Assembly: GCA_003175865.1 (NCBI GenBank)
Contig: PSRF01000033.1
Coordinates: 1-8,643, forward strand
Reading direction: 5' to 3'
From: Blastocatellia bacterium
GTDB taxonomy: Bacteria; Acidobacteriota; Blastocatellia; Pyrinomonadales; Pyrinomonadaceae
Length of the DNA stretch: 8,643 bases
Under the pieces are notes generated by a model. That model saw only the letters and a list, made by a program, of their open reading frames with translations. It made no database searches and had not been told where the DNA came from. This document shows positions 8,049 through 8,643 of the stretch, piece after piece. Within the stretch, counting starts at the first letter, position 1; each line of letters begins with the position of its first letter. A program made the translations under genes and the position numbers.

Positions 8049-8095
8049 ACTAACGACAAGGCTAACGCTTATCGGACATAGAGGACCAAATGGAA
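8029..8095 (+). repeat. Leader direct repeat, copy 1 (with Shine-Dalgarno and ATG)
   Basis: This 67-nt unit starts ACTGCGAGCTGGG and ends GAGGACCAAATGGAA. It recurs at 8124-8189 with only one single-base deletion and one C-to-A change. It contains AGAGGA (8080-8085) four bases before an ATG at 8090-8092, so it carries a complete translation start. The period of the tandem repeat is 94-95 nt. Confidence 0.9.
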
Positions 8096-8143
8096 TTCGA
8101 AGCAATTAGGGCATCCGCTGAAGACTGCGAGCTGGGATTTTAA
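8090..8143 (+). pseudogene. 17-codon mini-ORF, likely decayed start of a zinc finger gene copy
   Basis: From the ATG of leader copy 1, a frame encodes MEFEAIRASAEDCELGF and stops at TAA 8141-8143, inside leader copy 2. The DNA ATTCGAAGCAATTA (8095-8108) and GCATCCGC (8111-8118) matches ATTGAAGGAATTA (8202-8214) and GCATCCGC (8225-8232) in the real gene. The intervening stretches differ by apparent small deletions (about 13 nt after ATGGA and about 8 nt before GCATCCGC). The simplest reading is a partial tandem duplication whose coding part has decayed. Because it keeps a good Shine-Dalgarno and ATG it could still be translated as a leader peptide; no evidence of selection can be judged from one sequence. 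Confidence 0.45.
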
Positions 8144-8189
8144 ACTAACGACAAGCTAAAGCTTATCGGACATAGAGGACCAAATGGAA
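8124..8189 (+). repeat. Leader direct repeat, copy 2 (native start of the zinc finger gene)
   Basis: Second copy of the leader unit, 66 nt, matching copy 1 at 65 positions. It supplies the ribosome site and the first two codons of the UBP-type zinc finger gene. Immediately after ATGGAA the two copies diverge. In this copy AAGCTAAAGCTT (8154-8165) forms a small perfect palindrome with a 2-nt centre; the corresponding sequence in copy 1 is not palindromic. Confidence 0.9.
8174..8179 (+). promoter_or_regulatory. Ribosome binding site of the zinc finger gene
   Basis: AGAGGA ends four bases before the ATG at 8184-8186 and fixes the start of the 87-aa protein. The identical site exists in leader copy 1 at 8080-8085. 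Confidence 0.7.
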
Positions 8190-8447
8190 AGTTGCACACA
8201 TATTGAAGGAATTAAAGAAGTTAAGCATCCGCAACGGTTGGTTTGTGAAGAGTGCATCAAGATCGGTTCCGATTGGGTTCACTTGCGAATCTGTCAGGTG
8301 TGCGCTGCCACACGGTGTTGTGATAGTTCACCAAATAAGCACGCCACCAAACATGCAAGGGCGACAGGCCATCCGGTGATTGCTTCTGCTCAACCTGGGG
8401 AGCGTTGGCTTTACTGTTATCCGGACGATGCATTCGCTGAATACTAG
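8184..8447 (+). CDS. UBP-type zinc finger domain protein
   Basis: Small cytoplasmic protein of 87 aa consisting almost entirely of one ZnF-UBP fold, the module that in eukaryotic deubiquitinases and HDAC6 binds the free C-terminus of ubiquitin. Candidate zinc ligands are C4, H6, C21, C24, C37, C40, C45 or C46, H53, H57 and H63, in the order typical of the family. The core WVHLRICQVC (31-40) and CCDSSPNKHATKH (45-57) are strongly diagnostic, followed by TGHPVIASAQPGERWLYCY (61-79). W31, R35 and W75 sit where the eukaryotic domains hold the Gly-Gly tail pocket, but bacteria generally lack ubiquitin, so the ligand is unknown. The start at 8184 follows AGAGGA and agrees with the family N-terminus (Cys and His within the first six residues). 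The gene is preceded by a tandemly duplicated leader and shows no catalytic partner in the window. Confidence 0.95.
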   Translation: MESCTHIEGIKEVKHPQRLVCEECIKIGSDWVHLRICQVCAATRCCDSSPNKHATKHARATGHPVIASAQPGERWLYCYPDDAFAEY

Positions 8448-8448
8448 A

Positions 8449-8510
8449 GGAGCGAAGACTGATTTAAACCTGCGGAGTTGATGCAATGGTATGTTCAGTC
8501 GCTTCACTCC
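8449..8510 (+). terminator. Imperfect hairpin downstream of the zinc finger gene
   Basis: GGAGCGAAGACTGA (8449-8462) pairs with TCAGTCGCTTCACTCC (8495-8510) through 13 base pairs with one mismatch and a 2-nt bulge, enclosing a 32-nt loop. It begins two bases after the stop codon, a position that suits transcript termination or 3'-end protection. The following bases are not U-rich (TGTTCGAATC), so this is not a textbook intrinsic terminator; the first T-run (GGGGTTTTC) comes about 20 nt later. Confidence 0.35.
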
Positions 8511-8559
8511 TGTTCGAATCGCGCAGGTGGGGTTTTCTACGGCCGCAACAGGCATTGAA

Positions 8560-8594
8560 AAATCATAAATGATAAATGCGGAATGATAAATTGC
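8560..8594 (+). repeat. Heptamer repeat array
   Basis: Five units in exact 7-nt phase: AAATCAT, AAATGAT, AAATGCG, GAATGAT and AAATTGC. It has the same period and A+T-rich character as the arrays at 1073-1180 but a different unit sequence, and like them it lies in a gene-free spacer. Confidence 0.7.
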
Positions 8595-8643
8595 CTTCTA
8601 AGTCCCGCCGGATTGTCACAGCTTAGCTCCCGGTACCTTCCTC

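Larger units (their letters stand above)
8448..8643. other. Non-coding tail after the zinc finger gene
   Basis: No credible gene is seen in these 196 nt up to the window edge. The stretch holds the inverted repeat at 8449-8510, an overlapping 7-bp pairing (8468-8474 with 8522-8528) and the heptamer array at 8560-8594. A minus-strand frame entering the zinc finger gene from here is an antisense shadow. Confidence 0.6.

Noticed and set aside
8047..8072. Repeated CTAACG (8050-8055 and 8062-8067), reminiscent of integron attC core sites.
   Set aside because: The copies are direct, not inverted. No matching GTTRRRY partner at suitable spacing and no integrase or cassette structure are present.
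8468..8530. A tRNA-like pattern: D-loop-like CAATGGTA, T-loop-like GTTCGAATC and a 7-bp acceptor-like pairing.
   Set aside because: The span is about 61 nt, the D-loop GG and T-arm G are about 24 nt apart instead of about 34, the T-stem pairs at only one of five positions, and the acceptor arm is out of register with the T-loop. Not a functional tRNA; a relic cannot be demonstrated.

Overview
The window looks like a bacterial chromosome segment of about 50% G+C, most plausibly from a soil Acidobacteriota of the Blastocatellia/Pyrinomonadaceae type. That placement is an inference. It rests on the secreted carbohydrate-active proteins, a stand-alone bacterial UBP-type zinc finger, heptamer-phased intergenic repeats and a REP/MITE-like inverted repeat. 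No rRNA or other phylogenetic marker is present. No CRISPR array, integrase, transposase or phage gene is visible.

Layout: (1) 3-1010, minus: complete short-form 6-phosphogluconate dehydrogenase (gnd). (2) 1011-1183: spacer built around two facing arrays of 7-nt repeats that together form a long imperfect hairpin. (3) 1184-2548, minus: secreted beta-propeller of the BNR/sialidase-like type with six Asp-boxes. (4) 2561-2846: divergent spacer with a 26/27-nt inverted repeat around a 60-nt centre. (5) 2847-5213, plus: secreted GH127/GH146-type beta-L-arabinofuranosidase with all expected zinc and catalytic residues. (6) 5241-7988, minus and convergent with the previous gene: a 915-aa exported protein resembling the DUF5695 family, probably a carbohydrate-active enzyme of unknown specificity. 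(7) 7989-8183: divergent spacer in which a 66-67-nt leader, including Shine-Dalgarno and start codon, occurs twice in tandem. (8) 8184-8447, plus: 87-aa UBP-type zinc finger protein. (9) 8448-8643: non-coding tail with interleaved inverted repeats and another heptamer array.

Functionally, the three exported proteins (Asp-box propeller, arabinofuranosidase, DUF5695-like) suggest extracytoplasmic processing of plant or microbial polysaccharide. L-arabinose side chains are the best-supported target. The cytoplasmic gnd feeds the oxidative pentose phosphate pathway, and any metabolic link to the sugar hydrolases is conjecture. The genes alternate in strand, so this is not one operon. The most unusual feature is the duplicated leader and start of the zinc finger gene, where the untranslated part is nearly identical in both copies while the coding start of the first copy appears decayed into a 17-codon mini-ORF.
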